64,000 bases of DNA from contig NZ_CAJXST010000001.1 of the NCBI RefSeq assembly GCF_913061305.1, forward strand, positions 364,868 to 428,867, given 5' to 3'. The stretch is from an uncultured Porticoccus sp. GTDB taxonomy: Bacteria > Pseudomonadota > Gammaproteobacteria > Pseudomonadales > Porticoccaceae. The position numbers and the translations under genes are program-made. A model generated the notes under the pieces. It did not search any database. It was not told the origin of the DNA and worked only from the letters and a program-made list of their open reading frames with translations. Below are positions 8,110 through 16,711 of the stretch, in pieces (within the stretch, counting starts at the first letter, position 1; each line of letters starts with the position of its first letter).

Positions 8110-8144
8110 ACTGCAATTGCAGGTTCCAGGACTGCAGTTGCAGT
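8110..8144. promoter_or_regulatory. Inverted repeat upstream of alpA, candidate operator
   Basis: Two near-identical half sites, ACTGCAATTGCAG and CTGCAGTTGCAGT, face each other across 9 bp and pair at 12 of 13 positions. The left half contains the perfect palindrome CTGCAATTGCAG. The repeat ends at the stop of the 8144-8890 gene and is 76-110 bp upstream of the AlpA start, a good place for autoregulation. An 11-bp match (AATTGCAGGTT) recurs at 9211. Confidence 0.5.
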
Positions 8145-8890
8145 CACTCTGCCTCGTCGCCGACGTGACGCTTGGCGGCACTGAACTTCGACCAGAGTGT
8201 CCGTTCACTGATGCCGGGGTGCCCTGGATAATAGGCCAGAAGGGCGCTGATGATGGAGGCGGTGGTGTCGAAGGAGGAGTAGCGCTTTCCGCTCGGGGAC
8301 TTACCCAGCAGCAGGGTCAGCAGACCGCCGATAATGCTCAAGTACGTAGACTCGCCACGGGGCGAGAGGGTCTTGTCCTCTCCCGTCCCACAGCTCGCTT
8401 TTTCGCTGAGCAAACGGTGCTGATCCTGTAGTGCTTTGAAGGACTGCTCCAATTCCGTGAATCGCAGCTTGAGCGCCTCGCGATCAATCAGCAGGGCCTG
8501 CAAGTTGTCCAGGTTGATGGCGGAATGCAAGTGGCGCTCGATGCCTTCGAACAGGAATTCTGGTTTTTGGTCAGGGTAGTAATGAGTCATCCAGGCTTTC
8601 AGGTCCACGTGCCTGACGGTGAGGTCGGGCTGGGTCAGCAGCGTTGGATCATCGCAGGTGATGCCGGATTTCCCGTAAGGTAGCTCACCGTTACGGAAGG
8701 CGTCGTAAAGTCGCTCCAGGTTCAGCCTCAGCATCGGCCAGCGGGGAAAGTCATTTACATCCAGAACGATCTTGTCGCCCAGGGTGTTGAGTATGCGGGC
8801 CTCGAATCGTACGAGACCGCTCCAGCGGATTGCCGCCTCAATGGGGCGATAGAATACTTTTGAGTGCTGCGTTTGGTTGGACTTCCCCAT
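8144..8890 (-). CDS. Conserved ICE protein of unknown function
   Basis: A 248-residue protein next to alpA, in a position where PFGI-like ICEs often carry an unnamed gene. I do not recognise its family. There is no signal peptide. A helical, possibly coiled segment lies around residues 130-165 (DREALKLRFTELEQSFKALQ). A short hydrophobic stretch (YLSIIGGLLTLLLG) follows, then a C-terminal block (TLWSKFSAAKRHVG) that could be helix-turn-helix. It is the most upstream gene of the minus-strand ICE block seen here. Confidence 0.55.
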   Translation of the reverse strand: MGKSNQTQHSKVFYRPIEAAIRWSGLVRFEARILNTLGDKIVLDVNDFPRWPMLRLNLERLYDAFRNGELPYGKSGITCDDPTLLTQPDLTVRHVDLKAWMTHYYPDQKPEFLFEGIERHLHSAINLDNLQALLIDREALKLRFTELEQSFKALQDQHRLLSEKASCGTGEDKTLSPRGESTYLSIIGGLLTLLLGKSPSGKRYSSFDTTASIISALLAYYPGHPGISERTLWSKFSAAKRHVGDEAE

Positions 8891-9322
8891 GTCTCATCCC
8901 AGCCACTTGGCCTCCTGGCGTTAGCTCAACAGGTCACCTGCCCACAGGCTTTCCGGCTCTGACTGGCTGGGCGGTGATGCAACGCTGGGGAGTGTGACGC
9001 GAATGAGAGCTAGAAATAACGGTGTATATGGACTGCTGCACCGCCTCATTGTTGTCAATCAACGTATGCCGCCGAGACAACGGCTTCCCCATCGTTGGTC
9101 ACGAGTTTTCGAAGCGATCAGGCGGCTGTAAAGACCTGATAGGTCAGTGGTGTTGTTCGAGGGGAAAATGCAAACTTCTAGATCAGCGGTGTCTGGCATG
9201 TGATCAGAAAAATTGCAGGTTGTGTCACAGAATCCTGGCGGTGGTCTCGAGTTTTGTCATAATGTCGATGCTTTTCGTATCTTGAGGCAGATATAAAAAG
9301 AATGGCAGCGGGTGCAGCGGGT
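8891..9322. other. Intergenic region at the end of the ICE maintenance block
   Basis: About 430 bp without a gene I can support. An 87-codon open frame on the plus strand (9022-9285) is Cys-rich, has no ribosome site and resembles nothing I know. The region should hold the promoter for the ICE block. AATTGCAGGTT at 9211-9221 repeats part of the alpA inverted repeat. Confidence 0.5.
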
Positions 9323-10207
9323 TTAATTGCTGACGTAATTGACCCGTCGGATAAAGTTTCTCAGTTGCTTCGATGGCTCATTGTCTGGTCGCAGCAAGTA
9401 GGTCGTCAATATAAAAGTGTTGTCAGCCAGGGGTCTCGTGACGACGTCTTTGTGGTGTGATACTTCTGCGTGTGCCGTCGTGGAAAAGCCCACTCCATAT
9501 CCTGCGGCGACCAGTGTAAGCATCAGGTCATGGGTAGATACTCGCTCGGCAACGACAGGGCTCTCATTGCTCGATTGGAGCACTTTGTCCAGTTGTTGGC
9601 TGCATCCTTCGCAATTCTGTGGATCACACAGAACCAGGGGGTATCTCATTACTTCCTGGAGGGGCACGTGTTTGTGCGTCAGCAAAGGGTGTCTTGCCGG
9701 CATGGTAACCACGAGAGGGTCGTGCCAGACAGGCTCGGCGAGAATCCCGTCGTCGACTTCATCGGCGAGCGCCAGCCCGGCGTCGTACAAGTCATTACGC
9801 AGTCCCAGCAGTTGCTGTGAGAAGGGCATCTCCGACAAACGAATCTCGACTTCGGGTTCTTCTTCTCGACAGCGGGCGAGTAGCATGGTCAAACGACTGC
9901 GTGCGATGCCATCGGAGAGCGCAATGCGCAGCTTGCCGCGATAGCCGGAGGCCGCTGCTTTGGCATTGGCTTTCGCCTGATCCAGGCAAAGCAGGACTCG
10001 GCGAGCATCTTCAAGGAAGACCTCGCCAGCCCAAGTCAGTCGTGCTCCACGTGATGTTCGCTCAAGCAGCAGCACGCCGAGCTCGGTTTCCAGGTTCTTG
10101 ATGGTCCGAGAGAGGGGTGACTGCTCGATATGAAGGCGCTCGGCCGCACGACTGAAATGCAGCTCTTCGGCGACGGCAATGAAATAGCGTAGATGGCGTA
10201 ACTCCAT
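9323..10207 (-). CDS. LysR family transcriptional regulator
   Basis: A 294-residue LysR-type regulator. The N-terminal winged helix-turn-helix is clear (LRYFIAVAEELHFSRAAERL, then QSPLSRTIKNLETELG), followed by a periplasmic-binding-like effector domain. The sequence is of the BenM/CatM-like subgroup. ATG at 10207 is chosen because GGGAGG lies 9 nt upstream; the ATG at 10216 directly abuts that site. Target unknown: no divergent metabolic operon lies next to it, only ArsR and copper genes. LysR regulators of ICE transfer exist (TciR in ICEclc), so it could act on the element itself. Confidence 0.85.
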   Translation of the reverse strand: MELRHLRYFIAVAEELHFSRAAERLHIEQSPLSRTIKNLETELGVLLLERTSRGARLTWAGEVFLEDARRVLLCLDQAKANAKAAASGYRGKLRIALSDGIARSRLTMLLARCREEEPEVEIRLSEMPFSQQLLGLRNDLYDAGLALADEVDDGILAEPVWHDPLVVTMPARHPLLTHKHVPLQEVMRYPLVLCDPQNCEGCSQQLDKVLQSSNESPVVAERVSTHDLMLTLVAAGYGVGFSTTAHAEVSHHKDVVTRPLADNTFILTTYLLRPDNEPSKQLRNFIRRVNYVSN

Positions 10208-10459
10208 GTCAAACATCCTCCCTGTACAACGCCACCATCAATGCGATCCTTGGGCCAGACCGGTTAAACGCTGCCTGGCGGATCGACTTGTCGTGCCGGT
10301 TCCTCCCCCCTGGCTTAAGCTGACGTCTGGTAGGCGTCAGCTGGTGGTGAAAGCAGTCAATAGGACAGCAGTTCTCTATACGCTTGGAGTCCGCGATGGG
10401 GAGTCCACTGCGGATCGCTTTTACCTTGTCGCGCCCAGTGATGTCATTGTGTTGACGTG

Positions 10460-10475
10460 TTAAGTATTGACTTAA
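10460..10475. promoter_or_regulatory. Dyad upstream of arsR-like gene
   Basis: TTAAGT-ATTG-ACTTAA is a perfect inverted repeat of 6-bp arms, 26 bp upstream of the ArsR-like start. It overlaps a possible -35 element (TTGACT, 10467-10472). ArsR-family repressors usually bind such A/T-rich dyads at their own promoters, so autoregulation is likely. Confidence 0.5.
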
Positions 10476-10501
10476 TTAAGCTCTTTCAACAATATCACAG
10501 A

Positions 10502-10789
10502 ATGAACAGCTTTTCTGCCATTGCCGACCCTACGCGTCGAAGAATCATGGAGTCTCTGGCGCAGGGTCCCCTTTCGTCGGGAGAAATCGCTGGGTTGTTC
10601 CAGATATCGGCCCCAGCAGTATCCCAGCATTTGAAAACTTTGCGCGAGGCGGGGTTGGTTCAGGTGCGTATTGAAGCTCAGTGGCGGATCTATGAGTTGG
10701 ACAGGGAGGGGGTTGATAAACTGGTTGCGTGGGTGAGCATGCTTAGCTCCTCGGAAATGGCTGGCTGTGACTACAGAAAACATTATTGA
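10502..10789 (+). CDS. ArsR family transcriptional regulator
   Basis: A 95-residue ArsR-type winged helix protein. ADPTRRRIMESLAQGPLSSGEIA is the classic N-terminal helix pair, and QISAPAVSQHLKTLREAGLV is the recognition helix region. The usual metal-binding Cys motif (ELCVCDL) is absent, so it belongs with the non-metal SRP-like branch whose ligand is unclear. The C-terminus is shorter than usual, ending soon after the wing. An upstream ATG at 10457 is in frame, but the family normally begins at this Met. No co-transcribed partner follows; the next gene is convergent. Confidence 0.8.
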   Translation: MNSFSAIADPTRRRIMESLAQGPLSSGEIAGLFQISAPAVSQHLKTLREAGLVQVRIEAQWRIYELDREGVDKLVAWVSMLSSSEMAGCDYRKHY

Positions 10790-10892
10790 TAGTGTGCTGA
10801 GGATTTGGTTAAAGGATATCAATCGGTAGGTTTTGTGTGAGGGTTCTGGTTGACATGAATGAGTCCTGACGTTGTACTGCTTTTCCGCGAGC

Positions 10893-12302
10893 TCATGTGG
10901 CTACGGACAACCAAAAGGTAAATGTGGTCACAGCTGCGGTAGAGGCAGCTTCTACGCGGCCACCATGAGCCTCGACGATGGATCGCACGATCGCCAGACC
11001 AAGCCCCGCCCCCTCGCTTTGTCGGGTCCGGGATGGATCGACACGGTAAAAGCGGTCGAAAATGTTGGCCAGGTGTGCGGGGGGTATTTCTGGTCCCGGA
11101 TTCTGCACGCTCAGTGAAACCTCGTGGTCCGAGGGTTTGGTAAGCCGTACCAGCACCGTTTCTCCCGGGGGTGTGTGCCGGATAGCGTTGGACAGCAGGT
11201 TGGAAATCGCTCGCCGCAGCATCGCGCGATCGCCCTGAATAGTCGGTGCGTGACCTGCCAATGATAGGTGGATTTGCCGTTCTTCCGCCAGTGCTTCGAA
11301 AAAATCGAACAGTTCATTGACCTCACCGGCCAGATTCAACGGTGCCTGTACCGGTTTAAGCAGGCCATGGTCGCTCTTGGCCAGCCAGAGCATGTCATTG
11401 ACCATCTTGGCCAGACGCTCTTGCTCCTCCAGACTGGAATACAGCAGTTCACGGTATTCCTCGGGTGCTCTGGCCTTGCCCAGCCCGACCTGGGTCTGGG
11501 TGATGAGGTTGGTAAGCGGTGTGCGCAACTCGTGGGCTATATCGGCGGAGAAGTGTGACAGGCGAGTAAAGCTGTCTTCCAATCGACCGATCATGTGATT
11601 GAACGAGGTGACCACGTCCCGCAATTCCGGTGGAACCAGGGAGGGGTCAAGACGCACGTGCAGCCGGTCGGCCTGGATGTCTCCCATCCTGTCGGAGAGT
11701 CCGCGCAAGGGGGCATGCGCCTGATGCACCCCATACCAGGCGGCCAGCAGGGTGATGGCACCGGCGAGGCTCATGATCAGCCACAGGCTGCGGCGGAAAT
11801 TCTCCAGAAACTGCAGGTGAAAGCCCATATCGATGGCGGTAATGACTGAGTAGCTCCGGCCCATGATGTCGTGTTGCGTGAGTACACCTCGAAAGGTCTT
11901 ACCATCGGTATGCCAGGTTTGCAGGTTGTCCGGCTGAATCGCGGTTGCGGGGGTAAGGATCGCTGCCGCTTGCGACAGGTCAGCCCCCGTGGTCGCGTAG
12001 ACAACCTCGCCTCGCCGATACCGCACTTGAAAATAGACACCGTGATGTCCCGATATGGCGTTGGACAGGGCCTCTTGCCGTCGTGCTGGCGCGTCGCCGC
12101 CGTTGCGCAACGCGTTGGCCACGGCTTCGGTCATTACTGCCAGTTCGCCGGCATCCTGTTCCGCAAAGTGGCGTTCGACGGCACTGAGCACCAGGCTACT
12201 GGTCAGTACGAGGCTAAGTCCGATGGCCAGTCCGACGAATACCATTACCCGGGCGGCGAGGGACAATGGTTGCCGGAATGATTGCCGATTAATGAGCATC
12301 AT
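10893..12302 (-). CDS. copS: Heavy-metal sensor histidine kinase CopS/CusS
   Basis: A 469-residue inner-membrane sensor kinase that should detect periplasmic copper and phosphorylate CopR. A first membrane helix ([20 protein letters not shown]) is followed by a periplasmic domain, a second helix near residue 165 and a HAMP domain. The H-box [18 protein letters not shown]-box [14 protein letters not shown] and G-box [18 protein letters not shown] are intact. The gene overlaps copR by about 14 bp (start ATGATG, 12302 or 12299). It belongs to the CusS/IrlS heavy-metal kinase family. Confidence 0.9.
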   Translation of the reverse strand: MMLINRQSFRQPLSLAARVMVFVGLAIGLSLVLTSSLVLSAVERHFAEQDAGELAVMTEAVANALRNGGDAPARRQEALSNAISGHHGVYFQVRYRRGEVVYATTGADLSQAAAILTPATAIQPDNLQTWHTDGKTFRGVLTQHDIMGRSYSVITAIDMGFHLQFLENFRRSLWLIMSLAGAITLLAAWYGVHQAHAPLRGLSDRMGDIQADRLHVRLDPSLVPPELRDVVTSFNHMIGRLEDSFTRLSHFSADIAHELRTPLTNLITQTQVGLGKARAPEEYRELLYSSLEEQERLAKMVNDMLWLAKSDHGLLKPVQAPLNLAGEVNELFDFFEALAEERQIHLSLAGHAPTIQGDRAMLRRAISNLLSNAIRHTPPGETVLVRLTKPSDHEVSLSVQNPGPEIPPAHLANIFDRFYRVDPSRTRQSEGAGLGLAIVRSIVEAHGGRVEAASTAAVTTFTFWLSVAT

Positions 12303-12981
12303 CGTCGGTTTCAACGTCAAGTTTGTACCCCATGCCGCGGACAGTGTGAATCAGCTTGGGCTCGAAATCGTCGTCAATTTTGGCCCGTAGCCGGCGAATC
12401 GCCACATCGATCACATTGGTGTCGGAATCAAAGTTCATGTCCCATACCTGGGAAGCGATCAGCGAGCGAGGCAGTACCTCGCCGCGGCGACGGGCCAACA
12501 GCTCCAAAAGGCAAAACTCCTTGTGGCTGAGATTGATTTTCCTGCCTGCGCGGGTGACGCGGTGTTTGGGCAGATCGAGGGTGAGATTGGCCACGTGGAG
12601 CTGCTCCGACAGGGTGGGCGTGGCGCTGCGGCGCAGTAAGGTCCGTATTCGGGCCAACAGTTCGGCAAAGGCAAACGGTTTGACCAGATAATCGTCGGCA
12701 CCGAGTTCCAGGCCCTTGACCCGATCATCCACGCTGTCGCGGGCGGTCAAAAAGAGCACCGGTGTCTGTCGGCCTGCCTCACGCAGCGATTGCACGATGC
12801 GCCAGCCATCCACATCCGGCAGCATGACGTCCAGAATGATCAGGTCGAAGGTTTCGGTCATGGCCAGATGATGGCCGTCCAGGCCATTGCGTGCGAGAGC
12901 GACCAAAAACCCGGCCTCGGCCAGACCCTGACGGAGATAGTCGCCGGTCTTGACTTCGTCCTCTACCACCAGCAGTCGCAT
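12289..12981 (-). CDS. copR: Heavy-metal response regulator CopR/CusR
   Basis: A 230-residue OmpR-type response regulator. The receiver has the acidic pair ED at 7-8, the phospho-acceptor Asp51 ([14 protein letters not shown]), Thr in FLTARD and Lys in [11 protein letters not shown]. The C-terminal winged helix shows [20 protein letters not shown] and [14 protein letters not shown]. It diverges from the copper operon at 13165, and a cop box lies between them. The same regulator probably also acts on the second cop box at 43543. Confidence 0.92.
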   Translation of the reverse strand: MRLLVVEDEVKTGDYLRQGLAEAGFLVALARNGLDGHHLAMTETFDLIILDVMLPDVDGWRIVQSLREAGRQTPVLFLTARDSVDDRVKGLELGADDYLVKPFAFAELLARIRTLLRRSATPTLSEQLHVANLTLDLPKHRVTRAGRKINLSHKEFCLLELLARRRGEVLPRSLIASQVWDMNFDSDTNVIDVAIRRLRAKIDDDFEPKLIHTVRGMGYKLDVETDDDAH

Positions 12982-13036
12982 AATGCATCGCTCCAGATCC
13001 GTATTAGCCCAGTCTAGCGGGCCGCACCCAACGGCA

Positions 13037-13078
13037 AGATTACTCCATGATTACAACATTGTAATGTAAGGGTCATCT
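13037..13078. promoter_or_regulatory. cop box 1 and divergent promoter
   Basis: ATTACAACATTGTAAT (13050-13065) is a perfect dyad of the CopR/CusR type. Exactly 7 bp beyond it on each side lies a -10-like hexamer: TCATCT (13073-13078) toward the copper operon and TAATCT (13037-13042, minus strand) toward copRS. CopR-type boxes commonly stand in for the -35 element. The arrangement predicts divergent, CopR-activated transcription of both units. Confidence 0.85.
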
Positions 13079-13164
13079 GACAGACAGGGCTTGTTGGTTA
13101 CGCTGATTGTGTTTCTGATGCTGGCAAGTCGCCCATCGTATTTACATGATCGAGGAGTAACACC

Positions 13165-13467
13165 ATGAAACGCAAAATTCTCTGTTGGCAGGTTACCTTG
13201 GCTGTGCCGGCGCTTTTGCTGGGCTTTTCAGCTCAGGCGCATGAGCCTGAAAAGCACATGAAGGAGGCCGAAAAACCGGAGTGTGCGGCGATGAAGACTA
13301 TGGATCCTTCCAAGATGGACAGGGATGATCCGGTCATGCAGGCCATGATGCAGAAATGCAGGGACGAGATGCATCAGGATGAGTCCGGGCCGCACGGCTC
13401 TCATGCTGACCACTCTGGAGAGGATAAAAAGGGCAATGAGAAAAGTCCGTCCAAGCATGAGCACTAA
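13165..13467 (+). CDS. Small Met/His-rich periplasmic protein
   Basis: A 100-residue exported protein. A Sec signal peptide (KRKILCWQVTLAVPALLLG, cleavage near AQA-HEPE) leads to a mature part rich in Met, His and acidic residues (MQAMMQKCRDEMHQDESG; HGSHADHSGED). Such composition suits binding of Cu(I)/Cu(II) in the periplasm. It is the first gene after cop box 1, with GAGGAG upstream. No named family recognised. The similar protein at 38496 suggests a recurring copper-buffer type. Confidence 0.7.
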   Translation: MKRKILCWQVTLAVPALLLGFSAQAHEPEKHMKEAEKPECAAMKTMDPSKMDRDDPVMQAMMQKCRDEMHQDESGPHGSHADHSGEDKKGNEKSPSKHEH

Positions 13468-13501
13468 TCCATTGTCGGAAGTTATCCCTTAAGGAGAGAT
13501 T

Positions 13502-14062
13502 GTGGCACCCCGCAAGTTTCTGTCGTGTATCAAATGCCTTGCCGTGGCGTCAGGTATCGCTGTCGCAACCGGCGTGGCGTTCATTTACTCAGGCCTCTAC
13601 CCCATGGGAGCGGATGACCGCCATACCGCTTTGACCACTTGGACGCTGGAAACGCTGCGGGAGCGCTCCATCAGCCGGGCGTCGGCCGGCATCGATGTGC
13701 CAGCGGACCTGGATAACCCCGAGCGCCTGCTGGCTGGCGGAGCCGATTACAATGATATGTGTGTCGGCTGCCACCTCAAGCCGGGCAAAACCGAGAGCGA
13801 TTTCACCCTGGGCCTCTATCCCGCGCCGCCGAATCTGGCTCGGCAGACCCAAGACGAGGGCGACGCTGAGTCGCGGGCCCGGCGTCGATTCTGGACCATC
13901 AAGCATGGCATCAAGGCCTCCGGTATGCCGGCCTGGGGGCCAGGGCACAATGATGAGCGGATTTGGAATATGGTTGCCTTTTTGCGGCGGCTTCCAGACT
14001 TGTCGCCCGAGCAATACCAAATTGTGACCGCCCGTGGATCCACTGATTCAGATTACCATTGA
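13502..14062 (+). CDS. Membrane-anchored cytochrome c
   Basis: A 186-residue c-type cytochrome. An N-terminal membrane anchor spans about residues 13-33. One haem site, CVGCH, is at 87-91, and the Met in KASGMPAWGP (~146) is a likely axial ligand. It starts with GTG, with AAGGAGA 5 nt upstream. Located between a copper-binding protein and multicopper oxidase CopA, it could accept electrons from or donate them to CopA during Cu(I) oxidation, but that is inference. Cytochrome c genes recur in copper islands of marine gammaproteobacteria as far as I know. Confidence 0.85.
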   Translation: MAPRKFLSCIKCLAVASGIAVATGVAFIYSGLYPMGADDRHTALTTWTLETLRERSISRASAGIDVPADLDNPERLLAGGADYNDMCVGCHLKPGKTESDFTLGLYPAPPNLARQTQDEGDAESRARRRFWTIKHGIKASGMPAWGPGHNDERIWNMVAFLRRLPDLSPEQYQIVTARGSTDSDYH

Positions 14063-14128
14063 TACAGCGCATAACGAGGAGCCAGATGCAGGCATCACAT
14101 TCATTATTTTGAGATGAGAGGGTATGAG

Positions 14129-15916
14129 ATGGAAGAACCGATAAAGCCGGGTCGTCGACGGTTTATCAAATCCGCTGCCGGGGCGGTGTCCGCCCTTGCC
14201 CTGGCGAAAATTGCACCGGCCTGGGCTTATCCGCTGGGGCGAAGCTATGGCGACGCCATCAGAGCCGACAATGCGGTGGATTTGCATATTCGTCGGGAAA
14301 ACCTGAATGTCGGTGGGCGACTCGGTAGGCCAATCACTATCAATGGCAGTATGCCCGGGCCACTGATCCGGTTGAAAGAAGGGCAGCGCGCTCGATTGAA
14401 CGTCACCAATGCGCTGGATGAAGACACATCCATCCATTGGCATGGGATTATTCTGCCCGAGAACATGGATGGTGTGCCGGGCGTCAGTTTTCCGGGTATC
14501 AGGCCGGGAGAGACGTTTCACTACGAGTACGACGTTCAGCAGAATGGCACCTATTGGTATCACAGCCACTCAGGGTTGCAGGAGCAACTGGGTCACCTGG
14601 GTCCGCTTGTGATCGATCCGGCGGATGGTGATATAGGCGCGGATCGGGAGCATGTGATTGTTCTGAGCGACTGGACCTTTGAAGATCCTCATGAGGTCTT
14701 CCGCAACCTGACAGTCGCGGAGGGCTATTACAATTACCAGCAGCGCACGCTGAGCGACACCCTGGCCGATATTCGCGGTCAAGGACTCGCGAAAACCTGG
14801 CAAGACCGCTCCATGTGGAACCAGATGCGCATGAGTGCCCGGGATATTCTGGATGTGACCGGATCCACTTATACCTACTTGATGAATGGTCGCGACAACG
14901 CAACCAACTGGACGGCGCTGTATAAGCCCGGAGAAAAGGTTCGATTGAGAATCATTAACGGCTCCGCCATGTCGTTCTTTGACTTCCGCATCCCAGGGCT
15001 TGAGATGACGGTGGTCTCCGCCGACGGCCAGCCGGTTAAACCCGTCACGGTGGATGAATTCCGCATCGGCGTGGCGGAGACCTACGATGTGATCGTGGCA
15101 CCCAAAGGTGACCGGCCCTATACGCTGTTTGCCGAGAGCATGGACCGTAGCGGGTATGTGCGCGGCACCCTCGCGACGGAGCTGGGGCAGGAGGCGGAAG
15201 TGCCCGAATTACGACCGGTGCCGGAACGCGGCATGGCGGCCATGGGCATGTCCCATGACATGGGTGACATGGGTATGCAGTCCCCTGGCGGGGATGAGTC
15301 CGGCATGAAGGGCCACCATGGCATGCACGACAGCGACGACGACAATATGAACGATAACATGAACAATGGCCCGCAACGGCCTTCAGCGCCAGACCTCGGT
15401 ATCGAGCACGCCCCGGGAGGACACGGACCCGGCGCGGCCATGATCGCCAGAAACCCGGTCAGTCGGCTCAACGAACCGGGCGTGGGTCTTGAAGGTGTCA
15501 GTCATCGTGTGCTGGTCTACGGTGATCTCGTGGGTGCCCATCCCTGGCCAGACGAACGGGAACCGGAGCGCGACATCGAGCTTCATCTCACCGGCAATAT
15601 GGAAAGATATATGTGGTCTTTTGACGGTGTGAAATTTACCGAGGTCGATGGGCCGGTGCAATTTCACCATGGCGAACGTCTGCGTTTGATCATGGTAAAC
15701 GACACCATGATGGACCATCCCATACATCTGCACGGCATGTGGATGGAGCTTGAGAACGGCCAGTATCCCCGGCCTCGCAAACACACGATCAGTCTCAAAC
15801 CCAGTGAAGTGGTGTCGTTGCAGATCAGCGCCGACGCGCCCGGCAGCTGGGCCTTCCACTGCCATCTCCTCTATCACATGAAGGCGGGTATGTTCCGCGT
15901 AGTCAATGTCAGCTAA
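14129..15916 (+). CDS. copA: Copper resistance multicopper oxidase CopA
   Basis: Periplasmic multicopper oxidase of about 595 residues that oxidises Cu(I) and binds extra copper. A Tat signal (RRRFIKSAAGAVSALALA) is at the N-terminus. All copper-ligand motifs are present: HWHG, YWYHSH, HPIHLHG and HCHLLYHMKAGM. A Met/His-rich insert (MGMSHDMGDMGMQ, then MKGHHGMH) sits about two thirds along, as in plasmid CopA. ATG at 14129 has AGAGGG upstream and directly precedes the Tat segment; ATG at 14114 is the alternative. It is followed 10 bp later by copB. Confidence 0.95.
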   Translation: MEEPIKPGRRRFIKSAAGAVSALALAKIAPAWAYPLGRSYGDAIRADNAVDLHIRRENLNVGGRLGRPITINGSMPGPLIRLKEGQRARLNVTNALDEDTSIHWHGIILPENMDGVPGVSFPGIRPGETFHYEYDVQQNGTYWYHSHSGLQEQLGHLGPLVIDPADGDIGADREHVIVLSDWTFEDPHEVFRNLTVAEGYYNYQQRTLSDTLADIRGQGLAKTWQDRSMWNQMRMSARDILDVTGSTYTYLMNGRDNATNWTALYKPGEKVRLRIINGSAMSFFDFRIPGLEMTVVSADGQPVKPVTVDEFRIGVAETYDVIVAPKGDRPYTLFAESMDRSGYVRGTLATELGQEAEVPELRPVPERGMAAMGMSHDMGDMGMQSPGGDESGMKGHHGMHDSDDDNMNDNMNNGPQRPSAPDLGIEHAPGGHGPGAAMIARNPVSRLNEPGVGLEGVSHRVLVYGDLVGAHPWPDEREPERDIELHLTGNMERYMWSFDGVKFTEVDGPVQFHHGERLRLIMVNDTMMDHPIHLHGMWMELENGQYPRPRKHTISLKPSEVVSLQISADAPGSWAFHCHLLYHMKAGMFRVVNVS

Positions 15917-15926
15917 GGGGGGAGCC

Positions 15927-16676
15927 ATGAAAAAACTCAAAACCGTAATTTCGCTAATGTGGATTGGATTGAGCGCTCCGCTGTTTGCCGGGCACGCTGA
16001 AGATGATTGGCCCGAGCCGATTAAAACCTACCGAACAGGCCAGGTCCTTTTTGACCGATTGGAAGTCACCCGCACAGACAACAATGAAGACCTGTTAGTC
16101 TGGGATATGTTGGCCTGGTATGGTGGTGACAGAAACCGGGTATATTTCAAGAGCGAAGGAGAAAACAAGTGGGATGATGGCGAGCCCGCTGAATTGGAGC
16201 GTACGGAATTGCTGGCCAGTCATTTGATTGCGCCCTTTTGGGAGTTACAGGGCGGCGTCGGAACCCGGGGGTCGACGGCATCGGGGGCAGAACGTGAAAA
16301 TTACCTGGTCTTCAGCTTCTTCGGTATGGCTCCCTACCGATTTGAAATGGACAACTCCGTTACGGTCAATGAAGACGGTGATATCGCCGCGAACATCGAA
16401 GCCGAATATGATATTCGCCTATCTCAGGTGTCGTACTTGCAGCCACGTGTGGAGTTGGCAGCGGCCTTGACGGACGCCGAAGAGTATGACCGCCCCAGCG
16501 GATTCAATAATATTCGCCTTGGACTCCGCTATCGCTACGAACTGTCAAGAGAGTTTGCCCCTTATGTCGGTGTCTACTGGAGCCGCTCCCTGGGCGACAA
16601 GTCGGACCAGGTTCGCGATCAAGGGGGGGATGAGTCCGAAACTGGCGTGGTTGTTGGGATTCGTATGTGGTTCTAG
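15927..16676 (+). CDS. copB: Outer-membrane copper resistance protein CopB
   Basis: A 249-residue CopB-family outer-membrane protein thought to sequester copper or allow its passage. A Sec signal peptide ends near LFAGHAEDD. The mature part shows alternating beta-barrel strands and ends in IRMWF, with the C-terminal Phe typical of outer-membrane proteins. The start has GGGGGAG upstream. The Met-rich N-terminal repeats of plasmid CopB are missing; it is the short chromosomal form. It follows copA directly, the usual copAB order. Confidence 0.9.
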   Translation: MKKLKTVISLMWIGLSAPLFAGHAEDDWPEPIKTYRTGQVLFDRLEVTRTDNNEDLLVWDMLAWYGGDRNRVYFKSEGENKWDDGEPAELERTELLASHLIAPFWELQGGVGTRGSTASGAERENYLVFSFFGMAPYRFEMDNSVTVNEDGDIAANIEAEYDIRLSQVSYLQPRVELAAALTDAEEYDRPSGFNNIRLGLRYRYELSREFAPYVGVYWSRSLGDKSDQVRDQGGDESETGVVVGIRMWF

Positions 16677-16711
16677 GCCGATACATCGAGAAAATTACAA
16701 CTGGAGGACTC

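Noticed and set aside
9022..9285. 87-codon open frame on the plus strand in the gap after the ICE block
   Set aside because: No ribosome site, odd Cys-rich composition and no recognisable domain; likely chance.
13050..13065. Reading the ATTACAA...TTGTAAT dyad as an intrinsic terminator stem
   Set aside because: A/T-rich 7-bp arms without U-run; sits in a divergent promoter gap and matches the CopR box.
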